Below are positions 27,433 to 35,790 of a DNA stretch of 50,428 nucleotides, piece after piece. Under the pieces are notes generated by a model. The model was not told the origin of the DNA. It searched no databases and saw nothing but the letters and a program-made list of their open reading frames with translations. Numbering within the stretch: the first letter of the stretch is position 1; each line of letters begins with the position of its first letter. This stretch comes from Syntrophaceae bacterium (GTDB lineage: Bacteria > Desulfobacterota > Syntrophia > Syntrophales > UBA5619): positions 1 to 50,428 of the forward strand of contig PLLC01000052.1 of the NCBI GenBank assembly GCA_003141195.1, written 5' to 3'. The translations under genes were made by a program, and so were the position numbers.

Positions 27433-27452
27433 GTCTGCTCCTTTCACCGAAT

Positions 27453-27484
27453 AAAAAAGCCGCCGATTCTCCCGAACCGCGGCT
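27453..27484 (-). terminator. Second leader hairpin (terminator-like) before ilvB
   Basis: On the minus strand AGCCGCGG...GGCGGC forms a stem followed by TTTTTT (A-run 27453-27458), about 20 bases before the ilvB start codon and just upstream of its ribosome-binding site. Terminator form is clear; regulatory use is inferred together with the hairpin at 27497-27530. Confidence 0.6.
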
Positions 27485-27509
27485 TTTCTCAGAAACAAAA
27501 AAGCCGCGG
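27477..27509 (-). promoter_or_regulatory. Candidate antiterminator pairing in the ilv leader
   Basis: The segment 27499-27509 (on the minus strand CCGCGGCTTTT, the right arm of the first terminator) is perfectly complementary over 11 bases to 27477-27487 (AAAAGCCGCGG, the left arm of the second). With an 11-base loop between them this hairpin would disrupt both terminators. Which structure wins is not shown by sequence alone. Confidence 0.5.
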
Positions 27510-27530
27510 ACCTTCAAGGGGCCCGCGGCT
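27497..27530 (-). terminator. ilv attenuator terminator
   Basis: On the minus strand AGCCGCGG and CCGCGGCT pair as an 8-bp GC-rich stem (extended inward by GG/CC) and are followed by TTTTTT (A-run 27497-27502). It begins 21 bases after the leader-peptide stop codon, the position expected of a transcription attenuator in a branched-chain amino acid operon. Confidence 0.75.
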
Positions 27531-27551
27531 CTTGTCTTTTATGTCATCCCA

Positions 27552-27638
27552 TCAAAGACGCCGAGCAGCAGCCCCCGTGCGTACGAGTACTACGACGTTC
27601 AGTACGAGAAGCAGGCTGTTCGACAATGGGTGGTTCAT
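27552..27638 (-). CDS. ilv operon leader peptide, 28 residues
   Basis: An ORF of 28 codons starts with ATG at 27638 and ends with TGA at 27552-27554. It encodes the run LLLVLNVVVLV (residues 9-19), with nine of those eleven codons for Leu or Val apart from one Asn, and ends in an Arg/Ala-rich tail. AAGGA lies seven to eight bases upstream of the ATG. It sits between the predicted promoter (27673-27701) and the terminator hairpin (27497-27530), ahead of ilvB. This is the arrangement of leader peptides such as IvbL and IlvL in Escherichia coli, where ribosome stalling at scarce Leu/Val tRNA prevents termination. No other function is expected of the peptide. Too short for standard gene calling. 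Confidence 0.8.
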   Translation of the reverse strand: MNHPLSNSLLLVLNVVVLVRTGAAARRL

Positions 27639-27672
27639 AAATAAATCCTTCCAGTCCAAAAATTGAGGTCGA

Positions 27673-27701
27673 ACCCTACAGGAAAGAAAAACCCTTGTCA
27701 A
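27673..27701 (-). promoter_or_regulatory. Promoter of the ilv operon
   Basis: On the minus strand a consensus -35 TTGACA (27696-27701) is followed after 17 bases by TAGGGT (27673-27678), a weak -10. Transcription would start near 27666, about 28 bases before the leader-peptide ATG. It lies 95 bp past the mrcA stop codon. Confidence 0.55.
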
Positions 27702-27795
27702 GGTGATTTTTTAGACGGTTTTCCGTTGCCTTTGCTCTGGCAGGCGGACGGCCCCTTTTATGTCACGGCCCTGTACCTGGTTCGGAAATCGGTCG

Positions 27796-29853
27796 TCAGA
27801 AGTTGGGGTCCGTGTCGAATCGGTGCACCCCGCCGGGCAGATTGGCAGGATCGATCGTTTCGGCGTCTTCGGGCGTCGTCCCCTCGAGGAAGCATTCGAA
27901 AATCGCCCCGCGGTTCGAGGGCTTGGCCGGGGCGCCGGTCTTCGGATCGACCTTCATGAAGACGATCCCATCCGGTACGGGGAAGACCTCGACCGGTGTC
28001 CCCTGGAGGGCCTTCTCCGCGAAATAGAGCCAGATCGGGGCCGCGGCGCGGCCGCCGACCTCCTGCCGGCCCATGGGCCGCTCCTGATCGAAGCCCACCC
28101 ATACGCCGGCGACCAGCGAAGGCGTGAACCCCATAAACCAGGCGTCGCGCGTGTCGTCCGTCGTCCCGGTTTTGCCGGCGACCGGCCGCCCGAGTTTCTT
28201 CACCCGCTGCCCTGTCCCGCTTTCGACGACGTCCTGCATGACGTAACTCGTCATGAAGGCGATCCGCGGATCGATCACCTGTTCCACCTTCGGTTGCGTC
28301 TCCTCGAAGACATGCCCCGTCCGGTCGACGATCTTCTTGATGAAAAAGGGCTGCACCCGCTTCCCCTCGTTTGCCAGGACGCCATAGGCCCGGACCAGCT
28401 CCTGGAGGGTGACCCCGGAGGTGCCGAGGGCCATCGAGAGGTTCCGGGAAAGGGGCGAGGAGATCCCCAGGTTGGTCGCGTAGGCAGCCGCATAATCCAC
28501 GCCGATCTCCTCAAGAACCTTGATCGTGATGATGTTCCGGGAGTGGATCAGGGCGTTGTGCAGCGTCGTCGGGCCGAGAAACTTCTCGTCGAAGTTCCTC
28601 GGTTTCCAGACCCCATCGGGCTGCTGGGGATCCGGATAGACGATGGGGGCGTCCACGATTACCGTCGCGGGGGTCATCCCCTTGTCAAAGGCCGCCGTGT
28701 AGATGAGCGGCTTGAAGGCCGATCCGGGCTGGCGCCGGGACTGGGTCGCGCGGTTGAACTCGCTCCGCTGAAAATTGCGCCCCCCGACCATCGCCCGGAT
28801 GGCGCCGGTCTTCGACTCCATCGCAAAGAGAGCCCCCTGGACGAGCCCCTTCTCGTAGTGTTCCCGTTCCTCCATCTCCCGGAGGCCCTTCTCCACCGCA
28901 TCCCGCGCCGCCTTCTGCATCTGAATGCTCAGGGTCGTGTAAACCTCAAGACCCTCCTTGTAGAGGACGTCGCTGCCGTATTTCTCCTGGATGTAGCGGC
29001 GGATGTTTTCAATGAAGTAGGCGGCGATCTTTTCCTTCGGCTTGATCGATCGGAGTTTGATCACCGTGGAGAGCGCCCGGTCCCTCTCGCGTCGGGTGAG
29101 GTAGCCGTCCTCCAACATCCGGTTGAGGACGTAAGCCTGCCGCTGGTAGGCCCGCTCCGGGTGGAGATAGGGGGAGTAGTTGCCCGGGGCCTTGGGGAGT
29201 CCCGCCAGCATGGCCGCTTCCGGCAGCGACAGGTTTCGGGCGCTTTTCCCGAAATACCCCTGGGCGGCGGCCTCGACGCCGTAGGTCCCGTGGCCGAGGT
29301 AGATGTGGTTCAGATAGAGGGTGATGATCTCTTCCTTGGTCAGATACCGGTCGATCTTGTAGGCGAGGAGCGCCTCCTTGATCTTCCGTATGTAGCTCTT
29401 CTCCGGGGAGAGGTAGAGAGACTTGGCGACCTGCTGGGTGATCGTGCTTCCCCCCTGGACGATCCTGCCCGCCTCGAGATTCTTGAAAAAGGCCCGGGAC
29501 ATACTCTGCATGTCGAACCCGCTGTGCTGGAAGAAGCGGGCGTCCTCGGAGGCGACGAAGGCCTGGATCACGATCTTCGGGATGTCCTCGTATTTGATAA
29601 CCTTCCGGTCCTCGAGGAAGAATTCGTCGATCAGTTCGTTGTTGTCCGCATAGACCCTCGTCGTGATGCTGGGGCGGTAGTCCTTCAGGGCGGCGATGCT
29701 GGGGAGCTCCTTCAGGAGCACGTAATAAAACAGGCTGGTTCCCGCCAGGGCGACGGTGACGAATAGCACGAGGATCGCAACGATAATGATCCCCAGGAGG
29801 GAGTGTCGGGAAGACGATCTCCTCTTCCGCGGGGCAGGACGCTTGACGGTCAT
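27796..29853 (-). CDS. mrcA: Penicillin-binding protein 1A (bifunctional transglycosylase/transpeptidase)
   Basis: A 685-residue class A PBP that polymerises lipid II and cross-links peptidoglycan in the periplasm. A basic N-terminal tail and one membrane anchor (about 19-45) precede the GT51 domain with catalytic E103 in ASEDARFF and GGSTITQQ (134-141). The transpeptidase has SAFK (378-381, serine nucleophile S378), SRN (438-440) and KTG (561-563). An OB-like insert typical of larger PBP1A proteins is short or absent, in line with the modest length. The start ATG at 29853 overlaps the tatC stop by 4 bases (ATGA), so the two are translationally coupled. It is the last gene of the tatB-tatC-mrcA operon. 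Confidence 0.93.
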   Translation of the reverse strand: MTVKRPAPRKRRSSSRHSLLGIIIVAILVLFVTVALAGTSLFYYVLLKELPSIAALKDYRPSITTRVYADNNELIDEFFLEDRKVIKYEDIPKIVIQAFVASEDARFFQHSGFDMQSMSRAFFKNLEAGRIVQGGSTITQQVAKSLYLSPEKSYIRKIKEALLAYKIDRYLTKEEIITLYLNHIYLGHGTYGVEAAAQGYFGKSARNLSLPEAAMLAGLPKAPGNYSPYLHPERAYQRQAYVLNRMLEDGYLTRRERDRALSTVIKLRSIKPKEKIAAYFIENIRRYIQEKYGSDVLYKEGLEVYTTLSIQMQKAARDAVEKGLREMEEREHYEKGLVQGALFAMESKTGAIRAMVGGRNFQRSEFNRATQSRRQPGSAFKPLIYTAAFDKGMTPATVIVDAPIVYPDPQQPDGVWKPRNFDEKFLGPTTLHNALIHSRNIITIKVLEEIGVDYAAAYATNLGISSPLSRNLSMALGTSGVTLQELVRAYGVLANEGKRVQPFFIKKIVDRTGHVFEETQPKVEQVIDPRIAFMTSYVMQDVVESGTGQRVKKLGRPVAGKTGTTDDTRDAWFMGFTPSLVAGVWVGFDQERPMGRQEVGGRAAAPIWLYFAEKALQGTPVEVFPVPDGIVFMKVDPKTGAPAKPSNRGAIFECFLEGTTPEDAETIDPANLPGGVHRFDTDPNF

Positions 29854-30638
29854 GGATGATTCATTTCCTCTTTTTCCGCATCCGCGGTTTCTTCCGGCGC
29901 CGGCTTTTTCCTGCGGGCGAATTTTGCCACAAAAATGCTCACCTCGTAAAGAACCATCAGCGGGATCGCCATCAGGATCTGGCTGAGGGCGTCGGGAGAC
30001 GGGGTCAGGATAGCGGCGACGATGAAGATGATCAGGATCGCGTAACGCCGCTGTTTTGATAGCATTTTCGCGTTGACGATGCCGAGTTTGGCCAGGAAGA
30101 AAATGAAAACCGGCATTTCGAAACTGAGGCCGAAGGCGAGGAGGAATTTGAGCGTCAGGCTGAGATATTCCCGGAAAGAGATCATCGGCTTGAGAAAATC
30201 CGTGGAAAAACTCACGAAAAAGCTGAAGGCCGGCGGCAGGGCGATGAAGTAGCCGAACAGAACGCCACTGACGAAAAGGGTCGTGGAGAAGAAAACGAAC
30301 GGAAAGACGAATCTCTTTTCGTCTTTGTAAAGCCCTGGGGAGACGAAGCGCCAGATCTCGAAGAGGGTGTAGGGGGCCGTCAGAAACAGGGAGGCGAAGA
30401 AGGCGATCTTCATGTGGATAAAGAAGGCCTCCGGGAGCCCGGTAAAGATCATCGAACTCTGGGCCGGCATGGCGTCGACGAGGGGCTTGGTGATCACCCG
30501 GAAGGACCAGTCCTTGAACAGATAGCAGACGCCGAAACCGATGCCGACGACGATGAGGATGCGGATCAGCCTCGTCTTCAGCTCTTCGAGGTGCGATATC
30601 AGCGACATTTTTTCTTCTTTGTGATTTTCGTTTTCCAT
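29850..30638 (-). CDS. tatC: Sec-independent protein translocase TatC
   Basis: A 262-residue, six-span inner-membrane protein, the receptor core of the twin-arginine translocase that exports folded proteins. It starts MENENHKEEK and has the conserved SLISHLEELKTRLI near the N-terminus, a conserved glutamate-bearing segment TAPYTLFEIWRFVSPGLY and FGLSFEMPVFIFFL. The C-terminus is a charged Glu/Lys tail. Start choice is uncertain: ATG 30638 lacks a good ribosome-binding site, and ATG 30608 (MSLISHLEELK) has the weak AAAGAAG before it. The frame extends further upstream without support. It lies 34 bp downstream of the TatA/B gene and overlaps mrcA by 4 bases. Confidence 0.93.
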   Translation of the reverse strand: MENENHKEEKMSLISHLEELKTRLIRILIVVGIGFGVCYLFKDWSFRVITKPLVDAMPAQSSMIFTGLPEAFFIHMKIAFFASLFLTAPYTLFEIWRFVSPGLYKDEKRFVFPFVFFSTTLFVSGVLFGYFIALPPAFSFFVSFSTDFLKPMISFREYLSLTLKFLLAFGLSFEMPVFIFFLAKLGIVNAKMLSKQRRYAILIIFIVAAILTPSPDALSQILMAIPLMVLYEVSIFVAKFARRKKPAPEETADAEKEEMNHP

Positions 30639-30672
30639 AGAGGAGATGGTTTGTGCGGCTAAAGGCAAGGGG

Positions 30673-30987
30673 TCAGGGCTGGGGTTTGGAATCGGCCGGC
30701 TTCGGGGCGTCACTTCCTGCCCCGTCGGCCGCGGCGGGAGGGACGGGGGCTTCCTTCTCTTCTCCCTTCCCGTAGAGCAGGGAATCCTTGAGCCCGTCCA
30801 TGTCCTTTTTCAACTCGTCCGTCTTCAGCGTCTCCTTGATCGTTTCGGTGGCGCTTTCGGTTACCTTGCGGAATTCAGAGAGACTCTTTCCCAGCGCCTT
30901 TGCGATATCGGGCAATTTTTTAGGGCCCACCACGAGCAGGGCGATCACCGCAATCACCAGCAGCTCCGGCATACCGATACCAAACAT
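30673..30987 (-). CDS. tatB: Twin-arginine translocase TatA/TatB family subunit
   Basis: A 104-residue protein with one N-terminal membrane helix, MFGIGMPELLVIAVIALLVV, the hinge GPKKLP and an amphipathic helix DIAKALGKSLSEFRKVTESATETI, then an acidic, Ala/Pro-rich tail. The VGPKKLP hinge and length are closer to TatB of related anaerobes, but TatA cannot be excluded. The start ATG at 30987 has AGAGG seven bases upstream; the frame continues 21 codons further without a better site. It is the first gene of the operon with tatC and mrcA and is driven by the promoter at 31071-31100. Confidence 0.88.
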   Translation of the reverse strand: MFGIGMPELLVIAVIALLVVGPKKLPDIAKALGKSLSEFRKVTESATETIKETLKTDELKKDMDGLKDSLLYGKGEEKEAPVPPAAADGAGSDAPKPADSKPQP

Positions 30988-31070
30988 GCTCCCACCTCTT
31001 TTTTTGCCGACCTCCCGGAAATCTCTTTGAAACCGGAGGAATTCCCGCAAAAAGACATCCCGGCTCTGGA

Positions 31071-31100
31071 TTTATACCCGCAGACGGAAAGGTTTGTCAA
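31071..31100 (-). promoter_or_regulatory. Strong promoter of tatB-tatC-mrcA
   Basis: On the minus strand a consensus TTGACA (31095-31100) and TATAAA (31071-31076, five of six) are separated by 18 bases. Transcription would start near 31064, about 77 bases before the tatB start. Confidence 0.65.
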
Positions 31101-31135
31101 TGTTTATTCCGGGAGGCGAGCGTCCGCAAAATCTT

Positions 31136-31164
31136 TTGCCATTTCAGGGTTTTTGTGTTAGAAA
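31136..31164 (+). promoter_or_regulatory. Possible promoter of the deacetylase-family gene
   Basis: TTGCCA (31136-31141), a 17-base spacer and TAGAAA (31159-31164, four of six) face right, about 50 bases before the ATG at 31214. It is divergent from the tat promoter 36 bases away, so the two could share regulation. Confidence 0.4.
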
Positions 31165-31213
31165 TAATCTCCTATCCGAGGCGATGAGTTGACCCCCAAG
31201 GGAAGGTGGCCTG

Positions 31214-32269
31214 ATGTCGAAGAACACGGGGATTGTGAAGGACCGGCGTTATTTGCGGCACGGATCTGAATTTACCCATCCTGAGACCCCCCAGCGGCTC
31301 GTCTCGATTTACGAGATGCTCGACAATCCGGACATGGCCTGGAAGTTCACCGGGATCGATGCGAGGCACGCCACGCGCGAAGAACTGGAACGGGTCCATC
31401 GGTCTTCCTACATCGATTTCATTGCCCAAACGGCGGGAAAGGCGATGACGATGCTCGACCCCGACACGGTGGCCACCGCTGAGACTTATGATACGGCGAG
31501 ATTGGCGGCCGGGGGGGTCATGAACGCCATCGACAGCGTGGTCTCCGGGGAGACGGACAACGCCTTCGCCTTGGTCCGGCCGCCGGGGCACCACGCCCAG
31601 GCGGCGGAGGCCGCGGGGTTCTGCATCTTTAACAACATCGCCATCGGCGCCCGGCATGCCCTATCCCGGTGGGGCATGGAGCGGATCCTGATTGTGGACT
31701 GGGACCTCCATCACGGCAACGGCACTGCGGAGACTTTTTACGAGGATCGTCAGGTTCTCTACTTTTCCACGCACCAGTCCCCCGGTTACCCGGGGACGGG
31801 CGGCCTGGCGGAGACGGGAAGGGGGCCGGGGCTCGGCTACACGATCAATGTCCCCCTGCGGCCCGGGGCGGACGACGCCTTCTACGTCCGTGTGTTCCGG
31901 GAGCTCCTCCGCCCGGTCGCCCGGGAATTCCGTCCGGAGATCATCCTGGTTTCTGCCGGTTTCGATATCTATATCGGCGATCCCCTGGGGGAGATGAAGG
32001 TGACGCCGGAAGGCTTCGCCTGCCTGACCCGGATCCTTCTCAACCTGGCGGATGAGTGCTGTAATGGCCGTATGGTGATCGTCCTCGAGGGAGGGTATAA
32101 CATCCAGGGGCTGACCCGATCCGTGCGTGCGGTTCTCCTCGAACTCCTCGGGGAAACCCGGGTGACGGAGGAGACGCTGAGCCGGATGGCCGCGGATACA
32201 GATGAAACCTGTGACCGCCTGATCGGACGGGTGCGGGAGAAGATCAGCCCTTTCTGGCCGGTCTTTTGA
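31214..32269 (+). CDS. Histone deacetylase family protein (AcuC/Class II HDAC-like)
   Basis: A 351-residue arginase/deacetylase-fold hydrolase. The active-site histidine pair is H126/H127 in RPPGHHAQ, and zinc ligands D164 and H166 lie in VDWDLHHGNGT, with the third in SAGFDIYIGDP. STHQSPGYPGTG and LEGGYN are further family hallmarks. Bacterial members remove acetyl groups from proteins (AcuC acts on acetyl-CoA synthetase) or from acetylated polyamines. In a cell with several AMP-forming acyl-CoA ligases, a lysine deacylase that keeps ligases active is plausible, but this is inference. The start ATG at 31214 has AAGG eight bases upstream. It is followed directly by a palindromic repeat (32270-32393). 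Apparently monocistronic. Confidence 0.9.
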   Translation: MSKNTGIVKDRRYLRHGSEFTHPETPQRLVSIYEMLDNPDMAWKFTGIDARHATREELERVHRSSYIDFIAQTAGKAMTMLDPDTVATAETYDTARLAAGGVMNAIDSVVSGETDNAFALVRPPGHHAQAAEAAGFCIFNNIAIGARHALSRWGMERILIVDWDLHHGNGTAETFYEDRQVLYFSTHQSPGYPGTGGLAETGRGPGLGYTINVPLRPGADDAFYVRVFRELLRPVAREFRPEIILVSAGFDIYIGDPLGEMKVTPEGFACLTRILLNLADECCNGRMVIVLEGGYNIQGLTRSVRAVLLELLGETRVTEETLSRMAADTDETCDRLIGRVREKISPFWPVF

Positions 32270-32393
32270 CAGGCTGTTGAAAAACGCCCATCTGCGGCGT
32301 TTCCCTTATCCTTCGCCGTTCAACGTACCTGCAAGTACGCCTCACGGCTCAGGATTTCGGGGGCCCTGCATCTGGGCATTTTTGAACAGCCTG
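32270..32393. repeat. 124-bp palindromic (MITE/REP-like) element between the deacetylase gene and gatC
   Basis: The ends are inverted repeats of 21 bases matching at 19 positions (32270-32290, starting CAGGCTGTTGAAAAA, and 32373-32393, ending GAACAGCCTG). Inside lies a nested hairpin, GCCGT...CGTAC-ctgcaa-GTACG...ACGGC. The element starts at the deacetylase stop codon and could fold as a large RNA hairpin serving as terminator. It has no coding capacity. Similar elements recur in related genomes as far as I recall, which needs a genome-wide search. Confidence 0.7.
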
Positions 32394-32432
32394 CAAGACT
32401 TTTTCAACATGGTGTTAAAAAGAGGTGATTCT

Positions 32433-32729
32433 TTGGAGAAGATCAGGATCAGCAAGGAAGAGGTGGCCCATGTGGCCCACCTGGCGAGGCTGGAGTTCGG
32501 CGCGGAGGAGATGGAGAAATTCACCTCCCAGTTGAACGACATCCTACTGTATATGGACAAACTGGGCGAGGTCGACACGGCCGGCGTCGAGCCGGTTACC
32601 CACGCGATTGCCCGGAAGAACGCCTTCCGTGAGGATGCGGTCGGCGCGTCCCTCCCCCCGGAGGTCTCGCTGGCCAACGCCCCGGAGGCGCGGGGGGGCT
32701 GTTTTCAGGTCCCGAAGGTGATCGAGTAA
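32433..32729 (+). CDS. gatC: Asp-tRNA(Asn)/Glu-tRNA(Gln) amidotransferase subunit C
   Basis: A 98-residue subunit that stabilises the GatAB amidotransferase. Typical features are ISKEEVAHVAHLARLEF at the N-terminus, LNDILLYMDKL and the Arg-bearing FREDAV segment before a short C-terminal tail. I place the start at TTG 32433, because AAAGAGGTGA ends four to five bases before it; the ATG at 32409 has no site, and longer starts run into the palindromic element. It is followed by gatA after 18 bp and gatB, so the three form one operon. Cytoplasmic; the complex makes Gln-tRNA(Gln) and/or Asn-tRNA(Asn) from misacylated precursors. Confidence 0.9.
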   Translation: MEKIRISKEEVAHVAHLARLEFGAEEMEKFTSQLNDILLYMDKLGEVDTAGVEPVTHAIARKNAFREDAVGASLPPEVSLANAPEARGGCFQVPKVIE

Positions 32730-32747
32730 AAGAGGAAAATATCCGAC

Positions 32748-34205
32748 ATGGAATTGCATGAGTTGACCATTCACGAACTACTGGACCGGCTCAGGGCGGG
32801 GGAGACCACCTCCGCGGAAATCACCGCCTCCGTCTTCGGCCGGATCGATGCCGTTGAAAAAGAGGTCCACGCCTACATCACGCTGATGCGGGAAACGGCC
32901 CTGGCCGAGGCGGCACGGGCGGACGAGCGGATTCGAAAAGGCGAGATCGGCGCGCTTACGGGGATCCCCATCGCGCTGAAAGACATCTGCTGCACGAAGG
33001 GGGTCCGGACGACCTGCGGCTCCCGGATCCTCCAGAACTTTATCCCGCCCTACAACGCGACCGTCGTGGAGAAACTCCGGGCGGCGGGCGCCGTCTTCCC
33101 CGGGAAGACGAACATGGACGAGTTCGCGATGGGTTCCTCCACGGAGACCTCCTTCTTCGGCGTGACCCGCAACCCCTGGGACCTCGATCGGATCCCCGGC
33201 GGCTCCAGCGGAGGCTCCGCGGCGGCGGTGGCCGCCGACGAGTGCATCGCTGCGCTGGGATCCGACACGGGCGGCTCCATCCGCCAGCCGGCAGCCCTCT
33301 GCGGCGTCGTCGGGATGAAGCCGACCTACGGGCGGGTCTCCCGCTTCGGCCTCGTTGCCTTCGCCTCGTCGCTGGATCAGATCGGCCCCTTCACGAAGGA
33401 TGTGGAGGACTGCGCCATTGTGATGAACGTCATCGCCGGCTACGACCCCAGGGAGTCGACCTCGGTGCCGGAAGAGGTCCCCGATTACCGGCGGTTCCTG
33501 GGAAAGGGGATCGAGGGATGGAGAGTCGGGATCCCGAAGGAGTACTTTATCGCCGGGATCGACCCGGAGGTCGAGGCGGCCGTCCGCCGGACGATCCAGG
33601 TCGCCGAGGGGGCGGGGGCAAAATGCATTGAGGTCTCGCTTCCCCACACCGAGTACTGTCTCGCCGTCTACTACATCGTCGCCCCGGCGGAGGCGTGTTC
33701 GAACCTTGCCCGCTACGACGGCGTCAAATATGGCTTCCGCTCCGAAGAGGGCCGCGATCTGATGGAGATGTACAAGAAGACCCGCGCCGCGGGTTTCGGC
33801 GCCGAGGTGAAGCGGCGGATCATGATCGGCACCTACGCCCTCTCGTCGGGCTACTACGACGCCTACTATAAGAAGGCCTCGCAGGTCCGGGCGCTGATCA
33901 AGCGGGATTTCGACGAGGCGTTCGCGAAGTGTGACGTGATCCTGACCCCCACGACGCCCACGCCGGCCTTCCGGGTCGGCGAACGGACGGACGATCCCAT
34001 GCAGATGTACCTTTCGGACATCTTCACGATCTCGACCAACCTGGCCGGGATCCCGGGGATCTCCGTCCCCTGCGGATTCACCGCCGCCGGACTGCCCGTA
34101 GGGGTGCAGTTCCTGGCGGGCCATTTCCAGGAGGGACGGCTGATCCAGTTCGCCTCGGCCTACGAGAAACACGCACAGATCGAGAAAAGGAGACCCACGC
34201 TATAA
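32748..34205 (+). CDS. gatA: Asp-tRNA(Asn)/Glu-tRNA(Gln) amidotransferase subunit A
   Basis: A 485-residue amidase that releases ammonia from glutamine and feeds it to GatB. The amidase-signature catalytic triad is visible: K78 in GIPIALKD, S153 in GGSSGGS and S177 in [12 protein letters not shown]. Length and order match GatA. The start ATG at 32748 is 18 bp after gatC, preceded by AGAGGAAAAT. The stop overlaps the gatB start by one base (TAATG), so translation is probably coupled. Cytoplasmic. An isolated amidase is excluded by the flanking gatC and gatB. Confidence 0.95.
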   Translation: MELHELTIHELLDRLRAGETTSAEITASVFGRIDAVEKEVHAYITLMRETALAEAARADERIRKGEIGALTGIPIALKDICCTKGVRTTCGSRILQNFIPPYNATVVEKLRAAGAVFPGKTNMDEFAMGSSTETSFFGVTRNPWDLDRIPGGSSGGSAAAVAADECIAALGSDTGGSIRQPAALCGVVGMKPTYGRVSRFGLVAFASSLDQIGPFTKDVEDCAIVMNVIAGYDPRESTSVPEEVPDYRRFLGKGIEGWRVGIPKEYFIAGIDPEVEAAVRRTIQVAEGAGAKCIEVSLPHTEYCLAVYYIVAPAEACSNLARYDGVKYGFRSEEGRDLMEMYKKTRAAGFGAEVKRRIMIGTYALSSGYYDAYYKKASQVRALIKRDFDEAFAKCDVILTPTTPTPAFRVGERTDDPMQMYLSDIFTISTNLAGIPGISVPCGFTAAGLPVGVQFLAGHFQEGRLIQFASAYEKHAQIEKRRPTL

Positions 34206-35635
34206 TGCAATTTGAACCGGTCATCGGGCTGGAGATCCATGCCCAGCTCCTCACGGATGCGAAGATCTTCTGCGGTTGCTCGACGAAGTTCGGAGCGCCG
34301 CCCAACACCCACACCTGCCCCGTCTGCCTGGGAATGCCCGGGGTGCTTCCGGTGCTCAACCGCAAGGTCGTGGAATTCATGATCCGAATGGCCCTTGCGA
34401 CCAACTGCCGACTCAACCGGGAGTGCAACTTTGCCAGAAAAAATTACTTTTACCCCGATCTTCCCAAAGGATACCAGATCTCCCAGTACGCCGCACCGCC
34501 CGCCGAGCACGGCTGGGTCGATGTGGAAATCAACGGCGGGAAGAAGCGGATCGGGATCACGAGGATCCACATGGAGGAGGACGCGGGGAAACTGATGCAC
34601 GACGAGCACAACCCGGCAAGCTACGTCGATCTGAACCGGACGGGGGTGCCGCTCATCGAGATCGTCAGCGACCCGGACATCCGGAGCGCCGAGGAGGCCG
34701 CGGCCTACCTCCGGCGTCTGCATGAGACCCTCGTCTATCTCGGGATCTGCGACGGAAACATGGAGGAGGGGAGCTTCCGCTGCGACGCGAACGTTTCCCT
34801 GCGGCCGAAGGGCACGGAGGCCTTCGGGACGCGAGCGGAGCTCAAGAACATGAACTCCTTTCGGAACGTCCAGCGGGCCCTCGAATACGAGATCAAGCGT
34901 CAGCAGTACGTTCTCGAGGGAGGCGGCGAGGTGGTCCAGGAGACCCGCCTCTGGGACGACACGGCGGGTGTGACCCACGCCATGCGGGGCAAAGAAGAGG
35001 CCCATGACTACCGCTACTTCCCCGATCCGGACCTTGTTCCCGTCGTGATCGACGACGCCTGGATCGCAGAAATCCGCAGCAGCCTGCCCGAACTCCCGCT
35101 GGAGAAGCGGGAGCGGTTCGTCCGGGATTATCAGATTCCCGTCTATGACGCAGGGGTGCTCACTGCGAGCCGGGCGCTCGCCGACTATTACGAAGAGGTA
35201 GTCCGTCTCTCCGGCGAGCCGAAAATTGCCGCTAACTGGGTCATGGGAGACGTCCTGCGGTTTTTGAATGAGGAGAAGAGGGATATCCGGGAGTGTCCCA
35301 TCTCGCCGGCCTCCCTTGCCGGGATGATCCGTCTCATTCAGCAGGGGACGATCAGCGGAAAGATGGCCAAAGAGGTCAGCGAGGCGATGTACAGAAGCGG
35401 CAAGACGCCGCAGGCGATCATCGAGGAGAAGGGTCTCGTCCAGATCACGGACGAGGACGCCCTGGCCAAGACTATTGCCGAGGTCATCGATAAAAATCCT
35501 ACGCAGGTCTCACAGTACCGGGGGGGGAGAGAAAAGGTATTCGGCTTCTTCGTCGGCCAGGTGATGAAGGCGACGCAGGGGAAGGCCAATCCCCAGCTCA
35601 TCAACGACCTCCTGAAAAAGATGCTGGCGGGCTAA
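34205..35635 (+). CDS. gatB: Asp-tRNA(Asn)/Glu-tRNA(Gln) amidotransferase subunit B
   Basis: A 476-residue kinase-transamidase subunit that phosphorylates and amidates Glu-tRNA(Gln) or Asp-tRNA(Asn). The N-terminus [23 protein letters not shown] and the CPVCLGMPG segment (a Cys cluster, possibly zinc-binding) are characteristic, followed by [15 protein letters not shown], the helical cradle and the C-terminal YqeY-like domain ending [12 protein letters not shown]. The start ATG shares its first base with the gatA stop. Full length. It ends the gatCAB operon; the 155 bp that follow lead into an AT-richer accessory insert. Confidence 0.95.
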   Translation: MQFEPVIGLEIHAQLLTDAKIFCGCSTKFGAPPNTHTCPVCLGMPGVLPVLNRKVVEFMIRMALATNCRLNRECNFARKNYFYPDLPKGYQISQYAAPPAEHGWVDVEINGGKKRIGITRIHMEEDAGKLMHDEHNPASYVDLNRTGVPLIEIVSDPDIRSAEEAAAYLRRLHETLVYLGICDGNMEEGSFRCDANVSLRPKGTEAFGTRAELKNMNSFRNVQRALEYEIKRQQYVLEGGGEVVQETRLWDDTAGVTHAMRGKEEAHDYRYFPDPDLVPVVIDDAWIAEIRSSLPELPLEKRERFVRDYQIPVYDAGVLTASRALADYYEEVVRLSGEPKIAANWVMGDVLRFLNEEKRDIRECPISPASLAGMIRLIQQGTISGKMAKEVSEAMYRSGKTPQAIIEEKGLVQITDEDALAKTIAEVIDKNPTQVSQYRGGREKVFGFFVGQVMKATQGKANPQLINDLLKKMLAG

Positions 35636-35703
35636 GGCCTTTAGGTCGTTATCAGTTTGTCCTTGTTTTCCGCGGATGGTGGCCTGACGCTGGGTTTTGC
35701 TGG

Positions 35704-35709
35704 TACAAT
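35704..35709 (+). promoter_or_regulatory. Possible extended -10 promoter of the HNH gene
   Basis: TGGTACAAT gives an extended -10 (TGnTACAAT; TACAAT at 35704-35709, five of six), 82 bases before the HNH nuclease start. No convincing -35 is present. Confidence 0.3.
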
Positions 35710-35790
35710 GGGACAAGGTATCCGACCCTGGATGGGCATGCAGAGGGAACGATATCTCCTGTATAAGTCATCAGATCTGCGAGTTGGTAT

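Noticed and set aside
27433-27498. 22-codon N-terminal extension of IlvB
   Set aside because: This stretch is the second terminator hairpin and the ribosome-binding site; ATG 27432 fits the family.
32778-34172. Long minus-strand frame opposite gatA
   Set aside because: gatA has a complete catalytic triad and operon context; the antisense frame has no recognisable motif.
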